Source: Roseinatronobacter domitianus (GTDB lineage: Bacteria; Pseudomonadota; Alphaproteobacteria; Rhodobacterales; Rhodobacteraceae). From it: a stretch of 64,000 nucleotides of DNA. Where the stretch lies: the NCBI RefSeq assembly GCF_023336755.1, contig NZ_JALZWP010000001.1, positions 203,959-267,958 of the forward strand. Direction: 5' to 3'. The position numbers and the translations under genes were made by a program. The notes below the pieces were generated by a model. It was not told the origin of the DNA. It was given only the letters and a program-made list of their open reading frames with translations, and did no database searches. Of this stretch, positions 25,966 to 34,902 are shown one piece after another. Numbering within the stretch: position 1 is the stretch's first letter; every line of letters begins with the position of its first letter.

Positions 25966-27585
25966 ATGTCCAGCTTGCGCGACGCTGCCCTCTCTTCGAA
26001 AGCCTGGCCGTTCGAGGAGGCCCGCAAACTGGCCGCGCGCTACAAGGATGGCCCCCCCGCGAAAGGACATGTGCTGTTTGAAACCGGCTATGGCCCTTCT
26101 GGCCTGCCGCATATCGGCACCTTTGGAGAGGTGGCGCGCACCACCATGATCCGGCGCGCGTTTGAAACCATCAGCGACATTCCGACTCGCATGATCTGCT
26201 TTTCCGACGATATGGACGGCATGCGCAAAGTGCCCGACAACGTGCCGGACCCGGCAGCGCTGGCCACGCATCTGCAAAAGCCGCTGACCGCCGTGCCCGA
26301 CCCGTTTGGCACGCATGACAGCTTCGGCGCGCATAACAACGCCATGCTGCGCCGGTTTCTGGACACGTTCGGCTTCGATTACGAGTTCATCTCGGCCACG
26401 GAATATTACACATCCGGCCAGTTCGACCCGGTGCTGTTGCGCGCCGCCGAACGCTATGACGACCTGATGGCCGTGATGCTGAAATCCTTGCGCGAAGAAC
26501 GCCAGCAGACCTATTCCATTTTCCTGCCCATCCACCCGGAAACGGGCCGCGTTCTGTATGTTCCGATGAAGCATGTGGACGGCGCCAAGGGCGAGATTAC
26601 CTTCGACGACGAACATGGCCGCGAATGGACGCTGCCGGTCACAGGCGGGCAGGTCAAGCTACAGTGGAAGCCGGATTTCGGCGCGCGCTGGGCGGGTCTT
26701 GGTGTCGATTTCGAGATGTATGGAAAGGACCACGCCGCCAACACCCCGATCTATGACCGGATTTGCGAAATTCTGGGTGGGCGCAAGCCAGAGCATTACA
26801 TCTATGAGCTTTTCCTTGATGAGCAGGGCGAGAAGATCAGCAAATCCAAGGGGAACGGCATCAGCATTGACGAATGGCTGAAATATGCCAGCACGGAATC
26901 GCTATCCTATTACATGTTCCTCAAGCCCCGCACGGCCAAGCGCCTGTCATGGGACGTGATCCCCAAGGCGGTGGATGAATACCACCAGCAGTTGCGCGCG
27001 TTCCCCGGCCAGACGCCGGACCAGCAGGCCGCGAACCCGGTCTGGCATATCCATGGCGGGCAGGTGCCTGCGTCGGGTATGGTCGTCAGCTTCTCGTTGC
27101 TGCTGAACCTTGCGTCGGTCGCACGGGCACAGGACAAGGATACGCTCTGGGGATTTATTCGCCGCTATGCGCCAGAGGCCGCGCCGGAAACCCACCCGGA
27201 CCTTGACCAGGCCGCAGGCTTTGCCGTGCGCTATTTTGCCGATTTCGTGGCCCCCACGCTGCACCCGCGTGCGCCCGATGCCGCAGAGCGCGCGGCGTTG
27301 GTCGACTTGTCCGCCACCTTGGCGCAGATGGCTCAAACCGGCGCTGTCCCGGCGGCGCATGCGGCTGAATATGACAGTTTCAGCGAAGAACTGTTCATGT
27401 CGGTCGTCCGCGACACTGGCAAGGCGCATGGGTTCGACAACCTGCGCGCATGGTTCAAGGTGCTCTATGAGGTGCTTCTGGGGTCCGACCAAGGGCCGCG
27501 CTGGGGCAGCTTTATCGCGCTTTATGGCCTGTCAGAGACCGTGACGCTGATCGACCGCGCGCTTGCGGGCGAATTGGCAGCTTAA
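25966..27585 (+). CDS. lysK: Lysyl-tRNA synthetase, class I
   Basis: 539 aa. This is the archaeal/alphaproteobacterial class I enzyme, not the usual bacterial class II. The HIGH motif appears as [11 protein letters not shown] (about residues 44-54) and the KMSKS motif as [10 protein letters not shown] (about 290). Other blocks, [17 protein letters not shown] and [22 protein letters not shown], are family-specific. It charges tRNA-Lys. The frame extends upstream, but ATG 25966 ([19 protein letters not shown]) gives the family N-terminus. Its last four bases overlap the converging CHAD gene. Confidence 0.93.
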   Translation: MSSLRDAALSSKAWPFEEARKLAARYKDGPPAKGHVLFETGYGPSGLPHIGTFGEVARTTMIRRAFETISDIPTRMICFSDDMDGMRKVPDNVPDPAALATHLQKPLTAVPDPFGTHDSFGAHNNAMLRRFLDTFGFDYEFISATEYYTSGQFDPVLLRAAERYDDLMAVMLKSLREERQQTYSIFLPIHPETGRVLYVPMKHVDGAKGEITFDDEHGREWTLPVTGGQVKLQWKPDFGARWAGLGVDFEMYGKDHAANTPIYDRICEILGGRKPEHYIYELFLDEQGEKISKSKGNGISIDEWLKYASTESLSYYMFLKPRTAKRLSWDVIPKAVDEYHQQLRAFPGQTPDQQAANPVWHIHGGQVPASGMVVSFSLLLNLASVARAQDKDTLWGFIRRYAPEAAPETHPDLDQAAGFAVRYFADFVAPTLHPRAPDAAERAALVDLSATLAQMAQTGAVPAAHAAEYDSFSEELFMSVVRDTGKAHGFDNLRAWFKVLYEVLLGSDQGPRWGSFIALYGLSETVTLIDRALAGELAA

Positions 27586-28451
27586 CCCGCGCGCCAGAGT
27601 TGCCAGCTTGCCGCCCATCCCTCTGCTGGGTTGGGGGCGGCGTAAAGCGTAGCGGCCGCATCAAGGGCTTGCTGCGCCAGCCCGCGCCGAGCCCGCAAAA
27701 GGTCCGGGGCAAGGCGGGCAAGGGCTGGGTCGTTGGGGCATAACGCCTGCAAATACATGTGCAGCACGTCCATATCATTATGCGCGCCAAGGGTTTTGCC
27801 CAATGCATCCACTTGTGCGACATGCGCGCGCAAAGCCGGGCGGTCGATGGGTTTGAAAAACCGCGCCTGATACCAATGCCGCTTCAGCCACTTGCGCCAG
27901 TCATGAAAGGCGGTGGCATCTTCGCCAGCTTGCGCGGCTTCCTGGCAGGCGCGTTGGCCTTTCGTCCATGTGCGCGCCAGATTATGCCAGACGATTGGCG
28001 CTGTCTTGTCGGCCATCTTCAGCGATCGGGCCGCGCGCGCGAACTCTGCCATGATGTCGGCGAATTGCGCGATGGAATCGGGGTCCGTGGCGGCATCCGC
28101 GATCTCTATCTCATCCAGCAAAACCTCGCGCAGGCTGTCGAATTCGGATGGCGCGCGCCGCCGCGCCGTCAGGCTGTCAAAGGTGTTCAGCATCACTTCG
28201 GCATCGCGGGCAGGGGCCAGTTTGGCGGCGGCGTCACGAAGTCGGGCGTTCCACTGCGTGCTGTCCTCCCATCCGCTGTGTAACAAGTGCAAAAGCCCGC
28301 GACATTCCTTCGCGCGTTTGCGCAGCGCGAACACGCTTGCGGATGCGCCATGCGTCGTCACCTCGGTGCAGGCCATCTCTGCGCGCAGGGAAAGTGTTTG
28401 GCGCAGCGCCGGTTTCAGTTTGGGGCGTTCGGACGGGTAGGACAATTTCAT
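27582..28451 (-). CDS. CHAD domain protein
   Basis: 289 aa. A helical CHAD domain is marked by conserved histidines and basic residues: [36 protein letters not shown] and [25 protein letters not shown] domains bind inorganic polyphosphate, and a polyphosphate kinase gene lies about 5 kb away. ATG 28451 is used; a GTG at 28463 would add four residues. No CYTH domain is attached, so it is not the fused phosphatase type. Confidence 0.85.
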   Translation of the reverse strand: MKLSYPSERPKLKPALRQTLSLRAEMACTEVTTHGASASVFALRKRAKECRGLLHLLHSGWEDSTQWNARLRDAAAKLAPARDAEVMLNTFDSLTARRRAPSEFDSLREVLLDEIEIADAATDPDSIAQFADIMAEFARAARSLKMADKTAPIVWHNLARTWTKGQRACQEAAQAGEDATAFHDWRKWLKRHWYQARFFKPIDRPALRAHVAQVDALGKTLGAHNDMDVLHMYLQALCPNDPALARLAPDLLRARRGLAQQALDAAATLYAAPNPAEGWAASWQLWRAG

Positions 28452-28590
28452 TGCGCGGAACACTCGTTAATCGTGGTGCCCGACCGTGCAGGGCGAATAT
28501 GGCAGAGGCAGGGCCAATCCAAGGCGGCGCGCTGAAACTGATCCGATGGTGCTGCCGTGGCGTAAGCACCTATATGCGAAAGGACATGCC

Positions 28591-28992
28591 ATGCGCGTCG
28601 TGATTGCCTTGTTGCTTGCTGTTTCCCTTGCGCCCGCCGGTTTGCGGGCCCAAGAATCAGAGATTCCCAATGTGATCCGTGACCAGATCAGTGCCTTTCA
28701 GGCCGATGATTTCGGTGCCGCCTTCGACTATGCCAGCCCGACGATTAAGCGCCTTTTTGGCACAGCGGAACGGTTTGGGCAAATGGTGCAGAATGGCTAC
28801 CCGATGGTCTACCGCCCTGCCGATGTGCAAATGCTGGAGCTGCGCGACATGGGCGCAGCCCGCGTGCAGCGCGTGATGATCCGCGATGACGGCGGACGCC
28901 TGCATTTTCTGGATTACCAGATGGTGCCCAGCGAAGATGGCTGGCAGATCAACGGCGTGCAGATCGTGCGAGCCGCACAGGTCGGCGCCTGA
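28591..28992 (+). CDS. Exported DUF4864 family protein
   Basis: 133 aa with a signal peptide (MRVVIALLLAVSLAPAGLRAQ). The mature part has the pattern VIRDQISAFQADDFGAAFDYASPTIKRLFG, then YPMVYRPADVQMLELRD and a C-terminal SEDGWQINGVQIV. This resembles the NTF2-like DUF4864 fold. Function is unknown. AAAGGACATGCC supports the start. It stands alone between the divergent CHAD gene and the converging cobalamin adenosyltransferase. Confidence 0.75.
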   Translation: MRVVIALLLAVSLAPAGLRAQESEIPNVIRDQISAFQADDFGAAFDYASPTIKRLFGTAERFGQMVQNGYPMVYRPADVQMLELRDMGAARVQRVMIRDDGGRLHFLDYQMVPSEDGWQINGVQIVRAAQVGA

Positions 28993-29039
28993 CGCGTATC
29001 GGCATCTCGCTGAAACGCCGATACGCTGTTGCGATTGTG

Positions 29040-29612
29040 TCAGCGGTTCGCGCCGGGCACCCACAAAATGTCGTCCGCGCCATTATTGTTGACCACACGG
29101 CCCGCGACAAAGAACCAGTCCGACAATCGGTTCAGGTATTTGACCGCCGATTCATTGACCGATTCGACTGCGGCCAAGGATATCGTTTCCCGCTCGGCGC
29201 GGCGTGCAACGGTGCGGCACATGTGGAAATGCGCGGCCAAAGGCGTGCCGCCGGGCAGGATGAAACTGCGCAGGGGGTTCAAATCCTTGTTCATCGCGTC
29301 GATCTCGGCTTCCAGCCTGTCGACCTGTTCGGGGATCATGCGCAAGGGGGTGTATTCGGCCTCTGAGTCGCGCTCCATGTCCGGGGTGCACAGGTCGGCC
29401 CCCAGATCGAACAGGTCATTCTGGATGCGTGACATCGCAGCAGCCATGTCACCCTCGGCATGCAGCCGGGCGATTCCCATAACCGCGTTCAGCTCATCGA
29501 CCGTGCCATAGGCCGTTACGCGCTGCGAGTGTTTGGCCACCCGCGCGCCATTGCCCAGCGCGGTTTCGCCCGCGTCGCCAGTGCGCGTGTAGATCTTGTT
29601 CAGAACAACCAT
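29040..29612 (-). CDS. PduO-type cob(I)alamin adenosyltransferase
   Basis: 190 aa. The N-terminal ATP-binding motif KIYTRTGDAGETALGNGARV, the middle DLGADL segment and the C-terminal FHMCRTVARRAERETISLA are all PduO/MMAB signatures. It transfers the adenosyl group from ATP to cob(I)alamin to make coenzyme B12. This would serve methylmalonyl-CoA mutase in propionate metabolism, and prpE lies 3 kb away; that link is inference. The small HIG1-like gene ends one base upstream of its start. Confidence 0.92.
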   Translation of the reverse strand: MVVLNKIYTRTGDAGETALGNGARVAKHSQRVTAYGTVDELNAVMGIARLHAEGDMAAAMSRIQNDLFDLGADLCTPDMERDSEAEYTPLRMIPEQVDRLEAEIDAMNKDLNPLRSFILPGGTPLAAHFHMCRTVARRAERETISLAAVESVNESAVKYLNRLSDWFFVAGRVVNNNGADDILWVPGANR

Positions 29613-29613
29613 G

Positions 29614-29823
29614 TCAGGCCCCTTTTTGTCGGAAATAGACGAATGCGACGATCAGGATGACCGCGGCGAACTGCGCATAAAGCCGCCAGCGCATCATCCG
29701 GTTGCCGTGCTTCTGGTTAAAAGCCCCGCCGCGGCCAAAACCGCCAATGCCGACCACCAGAACGCCCAGCACCCCAAGACAGGCCACCAGTGCGGCTATG
29801 AATAACGGATCGCTTGCAAGCAT
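29614..29823 (-). CDS. Twin-transmembrane HIG1-like small protein
   Basis: 69 aa with two membrane helices (LFIAALVACLGVLGVLVVGIGGF and LYAQFAAVILIVAFVYF). They are joined by a basic loop GGAFNQKHGNRMMRWRL, the arrangement of HIG1-domain proteins. Mitochondrial relatives associate with cytochrome oxidase and bacterial ones are thought to do the same, but this is not shown here. AGAGGGACAGG precedes the ATG. It is tightly linked to the adenosyltransferase gene. Confidence 0.8.
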   Translation of the reverse strand: MLASDPLFIAALVACLGVLGVLVVGIGGFGRGGAFNQKHGNRMMRWRLYAQFAAVILIVAFVYFRQKGA

Positions 29824-29904
29824 GGCCTGTCCCTCTGTTATCGCGTCTTGTCGCGCAACTTAACGCTATTGCCGCGCGTTGCGACCCCTAATTTTCCCGC
29901 GTGA

Positions 29905-30729
29905 TTACAGGCGCTGCAAGACCATGTCCAACAGTCGCGTGGGCAGCACGCGGCGCAAGGCCGCCAGCAGGTAGGTGGGGGTTGTGACCGGGTAGCGCGC
30001 GCACGGGCGGCGCGCTTCCAGCGCATGGATCAGGCGTTTTGTGACCGCGTCGGGCGGCAATTCGAAGAAATCGGGTTCGCGTTTGTCGTATAGCCGCGCC
30101 AGCAGGTTATCGCGATACTGCTCGGCGCGCGGGCTGTTTTCCCAGTCGATCCACCGCTCGAAATGCGGGATCGAATTTTCCCGTATGCGCGAGGTGATCG
30201 GCCCCGGCTCTATAAGCGATACATGAAGGCCCGTGCCCGCCAGCTCCAGCCGCATCACGTCGGTCAGCCCTTCCAGCGCGAATTTGCTGGCGACATAAGC
30301 GCCGCGCCATTTCAGCGCGGCCAGCCCCAGAACGGAGGAATTCTGCACGATCCTGCCATGCCCTTGCGCCCGCATTACCGGAATGACCGCGCGGGTCAGT
30401 TCGTGCCAGCCAAAGAGGTTGGTTTCAAACAGCGCGCGCAACCCGTCGGTGGGCAGGTCTTCGACCGCGCCGGGCAAAGCGAAGGCCCCGTTGTTGAACA
30501 GCGCGTCAAGCCGACCGCCGGTGCTATCCAGCGCCTTTGAAAGCCCTTGGTGAATGCTGGCCGCGTCGGTCAGGTCCAGCGCGAAACTATCCAGCCCTTC
30601 GGCGCGCAAACGCGCGCAATCCTCTTCTTTGCGGCAACTGGCCAGCACATGCCAACCGCGTGCAGCCATTGCATGCGCCGCATGATAGCCAATTCCAGAG
30701 CTGCACCCGGTCATCAGAACGCTGCGCAT
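29905..30729 (-). CDS. Short-chain dehydrogenase/reductase (SDR)
   Basis: 274 aa classical SDR. The cofactor motif is TGCSSGIGYHAA (residues 7-18), the NxG-type motif FNNGAFALPG, the catalytic serine in VQNSSVLGLAAL and the catalytic YVASK (about residues 150-154). A short region after it (LEGLTDVMRLELAGTGLHVSLIEPG) is conserved. The ARG near the first strand (MAARGWHV, SCRKE) suggests NADP preference. The substrate cannot be read. It lies 9 nt downstream of the response-regulator gene on the same strand. Confidence 0.87.
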   Translation of the reverse strand: MRSVLMTGCSSGIGYHAAHAMAARGWHVLASCRKEEDCARLRAEGLDSFALDLTDAASIHQGLSKALDSTGGRLDALFNNGAFALPGAVEDLPTDGLRALFETNLFGWHELTRAVIPVMRAQGHGRIVQNSSVLGLAALKWRGAYVASKFALEGLTDVMRLELAGTGLHVSLIEPGPITSRIRENSIPHFERWIDWENSPRAEQYRDNLLARLYDKREPDFFELPPDAVTKRLIHALEARRPCARYPVTTPTYLLAALRRVLPTRLLDMVLQRL

Positions 30730-30738
30730 CTGCGGCCC

Positions 30739-32133
30739 TTACGATTTGTCCCATTGTTCGCGTTTGCGGTAGATGGTCGAGGGCGCGATGTCCAGTTCAC
30801 GCGCCGCGCGCGGCACCGACCCGTCATGGCGCGCAATGGCTGCGGTGATAACGCGCTCTTCGATCTGCGCCATGGTCAGCCCCTCGAAAACCGCGTTGGT
30901 CGGGCTGTGACCGGCATTGGTCGCCAGCTTCCGCGCGTCCGAAAGGCCGGGGGGCAGCATTTCTCGGGTCACGATCTCGCCCTCATGCAGGATCACGGCA
31001 TGGCGCAGAACGTTTATCAATTCGCGCACATTGCCCTGCCATGGCAGGTTCAGGAACAGGTCCAGCACATCGGGGCTGAAACGGCAGAATTGCTTGTTTT
31101 CCTCTGCGGCGATCTGGGCAAGATAATGCTGCGCCAGCAAATGAATGTCGGTTCCGCGCGCGCGCAATGGCGGCATGGTAATGGGGATGACGAACAGCCG
31201 GTAATACAAATCCTCTCGCAGACGGCCTGCGCGCATGTCTTCGGTCGGGTCGCGGCTGGCGGTGCAGATAAGCCGCACATCGACCTTGATCTGGCGCGTA
31301 TCGCCCACGGGCGTAAAGCTGGAGCGTTGCAGAAAGCGCAGGAAAGCCGCCTGCAAATCCGGGCTCATATCCTGAATATTCTGCACGAACAGCGTGCCGC
31401 CATCGGCCTGCGCAACCGCGCCTGCGCGGACCTGAGACTGTGCCTGCCCGCGCCCCGATTTCGGCGGGGATTGCCCGAACAATTCGATCTCCAGCCGTTC
31501 GGGATCTGTGGCGCTGCAATTGAGTGTGACGAAACGCTGTGCGGCGCGAGCTGATTTAAGATGCACCGCGCGCGCGCACATTTCCTTGCCAGTGCCGCTT
31601 TCTCCCAGAATAAAGACCGGCGCGGTCGATGCGGCGACGGCGGCAATCCGGCTATGGACCTCTTGCATCGCGACGGAGCGCCCCATAAACGCGCGGTCCA
31701 GAGCATCGCTGCGGCTGGCTTCATCGATGGTCAGGCTGACATCTTCGCGCAATTCCGCAAAGGCGCTTGCCACGGCCCCGATCATTCGAATGTCGCCCAG
31801 CGGTTTGACAAGGAAATCATGCGCGCCTTCGCGCGTCGCCTCGATCGCGTTGTTCACCGACCCGTTGGCGGTGATGACGATAATCCGCGTTTCCGGCTGC
31901 AATTCCAGTATTTCGCGCATGACCATAAGCCCGTCAGCATCTGGCAGCATCAGGTCCAGCAACACCACGCGCGGTCGGTGCTCTGCGAATTTGGTCAGCG
32001 CTTCGGCACCGCTAGCGGCCAGCATGGGCTTGTATCCAGCCTTGCGCAAGACTGTGGCATAAAGCATCTGCAAGGATGGCGTATCCTCGACCAGAAGCAA
32101 CCCGTGTGCGGTCCCGTCTTGCTGATGCGGCAT
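30739..32133 (-). CDS. NtrC/LuxO-type response regulator with degenerate sigma-54 activation domain
   Basis: 464 aa. The receiver domain is intact: acidic pair E16/D17, phospho-acceptor D60 (LLDLMLPDADG), T88 and K110. The AAA+ domain keeps Walker A (GESGTGKE, about 177-184) but deviates twice. The GAFTGA loop that contacts sigma-54 is replaced by SPPKSGRGQAQSQ (about 222-234). Walker B reads GGTLFVQNI with Gln251-Asn252 where Asp-Glu is expected. R-finger-like REDLYYRL is retained, and a Fis-type helix-turn-helix closes the protein (VPRAARELDIAPSTIYRKREQW). It is probably a phosphorylation-controlled DNA-binding regulator that does not activate sigma-54. Its start overlaps the Hpt gene stop. 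Confidence 0.9.
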   Translation of the reverse strand: MPHQQDGTAHGLLLVEDTPSLQMLYATVLRKAGYKPMLAASGAEALTKFAEHRPRVVLLDLMLPDADGLMVMREILELQPETRIIVITANGSVNNAIEATREGAHDFLVKPLGDIRMIGAVASAFAELREDVSLTIDEASRSDALDRAFMGRSVAMQEVHSRIAAVAASTAPVFILGESGTGKEMCARAVHLKSARAAQRFVTLNCSATDPERLEIELFGQSPPKSGRGQAQSQVRAGAVAQADGGTLFVQNIQDMSPDLQAAFLRFLQRSSFTPVGDTRQIKVDVRLICTASRDPTEDMRAGRLREDLYYRLFVIPITMPPLRARGTDIHLLAQHYLAQIAAEENKQFCRFSPDVLDLFLNLPWQGNVRELINVLRHAVILHEGEIVTREMLPPGLSDARKLATNAGHSPTNAVFEGLTMAQIEERVITAAIARHDGSVPRAARELDIAPSTIYRKREQWDKS

Positions 32134-32513
32134 CAGTCTTCCTTGGCCAGAGCGGCCAAAGCGGTTCCGGCTTGTGCGGTTTGCGTGGTCAACTCCGGCA
32201 GCAGATATGCAAGCGCCGCCACGTCCTGCGAAGTGCAGGCCAGTTCGGCCCGCATGGCCGTTTCTGCAAGGGTGAATGCGCCGATGGTGGCCGCAAGCCC
32301 CTTGACCTCATGTGCGGTCTTGCACAGGGCCAATAGGTCGCGGTCCTGTTCCGGGGCATGTAGCGTTGCCGTCAATGCATCATGGCACCTGTTCAGGTCC
32401 AGTTGCACCTGTGCCAAAAGCGCGCCTCTCAACTCCGATCCACCCATTGCCAGAAACTCTGACAGAGTTTTCGCATCAATAGAGATTATCTCTGTCGCAG
32501 AGCTGCCAGACAC
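32133..32513 (-). CDS. Histidine phosphotransfer (Hpt) protein
   Basis: 126 aa from a GTG at 32513. A four-helix Hpt domain with phospho-acceptor His68 in the motif TAHEVKGLAATIGA. It overlaps the start of the response-regulator gene by one base (TGATG), so the two are translationally coupled and form a phosphorelay output pair, similar in gene order and domains to Vibrio LuxU-LuxO. No sensor kinase is nearby. The Shine-Dalgarno sequence is weak. Confidence 0.82.
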   Translation of the reverse strand: MSGSSATEIISIDAKTLSEFLAMGGSELRGALLAQVQLDLNRCHDALTATLHAPEQDRDLLALCKTAHEVKGLAATIGAFTLAETAMRAELACTSQDVAALAYLLPELTTQTAQAGTALAALAKED

Positions 32514-32539
32514 CGTTACACCACGTTGTTACCAAGGGC

Positions 32540-32593
32540 GAAACCCCTTGATGCCAGCCTAGTCCGAAGCCGGTTCCGACAACAAGGGGTTTC
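32540..32593. repeat. Inverted repeat between prpE and the Hpt gene
   Basis: GAAACCCCTTG (32540-32550) and CAAGGGGTTTC (32583-32593) are exact reverse complements separated by 32 nt. The site lies downstream of prpE and upstream of the Hpt gene, both on the minus strand. It could terminate prpE or bind a regulator of the phosphorelay pair. Confidence 0.5.
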
Positions 32594-32640
32594 ATTGCCT
32601 CTGCGTGTAATTCGCAACGGGCTTGGTGCTTGCGGTTGTG

Positions 32641-34542
32641 TCAGCCTGCGTCTTTTGCGGGCAGGCCCAGCGTTTTCAGGGCTGCCGCGATTTCATCAAG
32701 GATGACCGGATCATCGATGGTCGCAGGCATCTTGAATGCCTCGCCATCCGCGATCTTGACCATGGTCGCGCGCAGGATCTTGCCAGAGCGGGTTTTGGGC
32801 AGGCGGTCCACGACCACGGCCAGTTTGAACGCCGCAACCGGGCCGATCTGATTACGCACCAGTTTGACGCATTCTGCCACGACCTCGGATGCCTCGCGGT
32901 CGGCACCTTTGTTCAAGCACAAAAACCCCAGCGGCGCTTGGCCTTTCAGCGTGTCCGACACACCGATCACCGCGCATTCGGCCACGTCCGGGTGGCTGGC
33001 CAGCACTTCTTCCATGCCGCCGGTCGACAGGCGATGCCCCGCCACGTTGATGACGTCATCTGTGCGCGCCATGATGTAGACATAGCCGTCTTCATCCATA
33101 TAGCCCGCATCGCCCGACGCATAGTAACCGGGGAATTGGTCCAGATAGCTTTTGCGGAAGCGCGCTTCGGCGTTCCAAAGCGTTGGCAGCGTGCCCGGTG
33201 GCAGCGGCAGCTTGATGGCGATGGCGCCCAATTCGCCTGCCGCGACCGGGTGGCCGCCTTCGTCCAGCACTCGCACGTCATAGCCCGGCATTGGCACGGC
33301 GGGAGAGCCGATCTTGACCGGCAGTTGTTCCACGCCCACCGGGTTTGCGGCAATTGCCCAGCCGGTTTCGGTCTGCCACCAATGGTCGATCACCGGCACG
33401 TTCAACTGGTTTTGCGCCCAGGTGATCGTGTCAGGGTCGGCGCGTTCGCCTGCAAGATAGACCTGTTTCAGACAGGACAGGTCATATTTGCCGACAAACT
33501 CGCCCTTCGGGTCTTCGCGTTTCACGGCACGAAACGCCGTGGGCGCGGTGAAGAAGCTTTTGACCTTATGTTCTGAAATCACGCGCCAGAACGTGCCCGC
33601 ATCGGGGGTGCCGATGGGTTTGCCTTCGAACACGATGGTGGTGTTCCCGGCAATCAGCGGCGCGTAGCAGATATAGCTATGGCCCACGACCCAGCCGACA
33701 TCGGATGCCGCCCAGAACACATCGCCGGGGTCTACGTTATAGATGGCCTTCATCGTCCAGTTCAGCGCCACCAAATGCCCGCCGGTGGGGCGCACCACGC
33801 CCTTGGGCTGGCCGGTCGTGCCAGACGTGTAGAGAATATAGGCCGGATGGTCGCCCGACACGGGCACACAGTCTGCCGGGGCAACGCCATATTGAAAGCC
33901 GTGCCAGTTATAGTCGCGCCCGTCGATGAGCTTGGCCACTTCCTGCTCGCGCTGGAAGATGACGCAGAAATCGGGCTTGTGGCTGGCGGCGTCGATCGCG
34001 GCATCCAGCAGCGGTTTGTAATGGACCACGCGGCCCGGCTCTAGCCCGCAGCTTGCGGCGATGATGGCCTTGGGGGTCGCGTCGTCAATGCGCACGGCCA
34101 GTTCATTGGCGGCAAAGCCCCCGAACACCACCGAATGCACAGCGCCCAGCCGCGCGCAGGCCAGCATTGCTTCCAGCGCTTCGGGGATCATCGGCATGTA
34201 GATGATGACCCGGTCGCCTTTTTCCACACCCTTGGCGCGCAGCGCACCTGCCAGATTGGCCACGCGGTTCCGCAGTTCCACATAGCTGAGTTCGCGCTTG
34301 GTATGGGTGATGGGGCTATCATAGATGATGGCCGTTTGGTCCCCGCGCCCGGCTTCGACATGGCGGTCGACCGCGTTCCAGCACGTGTTGACCTGACCGT
34401 CCTTGAACCATTCGTAAAGCGGTGCGTTCTCGTCGAACAGTGCCTTGGTCGGCGGCGTCACCCAGTCGATGGATTTTGCTTGCTCCATCCAGAATGCGTT
34501 GGGGTCGGTCAATGATGCGCGGTGCAGATCGGCATAGGCCAT
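32641..34542 (-). CDS. prpE: Propionyl-CoA synthetase
   Basis: 633 aa ANL-family acyl-CoA synthetase of the PrpE/Acs type. Visible motifs are YILYTSGTTGQPKGVVR (P-loop-like), DHWWQTETGWAIA, YASGDAGYMDEDGYVYIMARTDDVINVAGHRLSTG and the C-terminal LPKTRSGKILR, whose lysine is the catalytic and acetylation-regulated residue. The order of blocks and length match PrpE more than acetyl-CoA synthetase. GGAGG 7 nt upstream places the start at 34542 and not at 34548. Paired TTTGCAAA-type boxes upstream suggest control by a short-chain-fatty-acyl regulator. Confidence 0.9.
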   Translation of the reverse strand: MAYADLHRASLTDPNAFWMEQAKSIDWVTPPTKALFDENAPLYEWFKDGQVNTCWNAVDRHVEAGRGDQTAIIYDSPITHTKRELSYVELRNRVANLAGALRAKGVEKGDRVIIYMPMIPEALEAMLACARLGAVHSVVFGGFAANELAVRIDDATPKAIIAASCGLEPGRVVHYKPLLDAAIDAASHKPDFCVIFQREQEVAKLIDGRDYNWHGFQYGVAPADCVPVSGDHPAYILYTSGTTGQPKGVVRPTGGHLVALNWTMKAIYNVDPGDVFWAASDVGWVVGHSYICYAPLIAGNTTIVFEGKPIGTPDAGTFWRVISEHKVKSFFTAPTAFRAVKREDPKGEFVGKYDLSCLKQVYLAGERADPDTITWAQNQLNVPVIDHWWQTETGWAIAANPVGVEQLPVKIGSPAVPMPGYDVRVLDEGGHPVAAGELGAIAIKLPLPPGTLPTLWNAEARFRKSYLDQFPGYYASGDAGYMDEDGYVYIMARTDDVINVAGHRLSTGGMEEVLASHPDVAECAVIGVSDTLKGQAPLGFLCLNKGADREASEVVAECVKLVRNQIGPVAAFKLAVVVDRLPKTRSGKILRATMVKIADGEAFKMPATIDDPVILDEIAAALKTLGLPAKDAG

Positions 34543-34636
34543 GGTCATCCTCCTCAGAATGACTATGGCTTAGCCGAGCGCAAGGGCCACGCGCAATGGG
34601 TGTTACCGGGAACATGCGGGCCGGGGGTGCGGAAAG

Positions 34637-34722
34637 TTTGCAATTTTGCGGGTAGAGTTTGCAAATATTGCGCGTTCTGCGCCTGATTGCCTGATCTGGT
34701 GCCATGTTTGCAAATTGGTGCG
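34637..34722 (-). promoter_or_regulatory. Cluster of TTTGCAA(A) boxes upstream of prpE
   Basis: Three related sites read TTTGCAATTTTGCG (34637-34650), TTTGCAAATATTGCG (34658-34672) and TTTGCAAATTGGTGCG (34707-34722). TTTGCAAA half-sites are bound by the RamB/ScfR/PccR family of short-chain fatty acid regulators in Rhodobacterales and actinobacteria, and prpE is an expected target. The rest of the 360-nt gap between prpE and maeB holds REP-like copy B; no gene is seen. Confidence 0.6.
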
Positions 34723-34727
34723 ATCAG

Positions 34728-34890
34728 AGCGCCAGCGGCGGGCCGGGGACTGCCGAACCGTCCTATGATCTGCCGCGCTTTATGGCAGCCATGTCCATCG
34801 TCCATCTGACCTACGCAGTTGCTGCAACAAATCGGCAGGCCGCGGGACGGCCTGCCGATGGCGCGGCGGGCTTCGCCCTTGTTCCGCGCC
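34728..34890. repeat. REP-like intergenic element, copy B
   Basis: The left block (34728-34756) is identical to copy A. The right block (34831-34890) contains a perfect 12-bp hairpin, ATCGGCAGGCCG with CGGCCTGCCGAT around CGGGA, and a small GGGC-TTC-GCCC hairpin. It ends 12 nt beyond the maeB stop on the minus strand, mirroring the position of copy A after the TauE-like gene. Confidence 0.8.
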
Positions 34891-34902
34891 CAACACGTTC
34901 GC

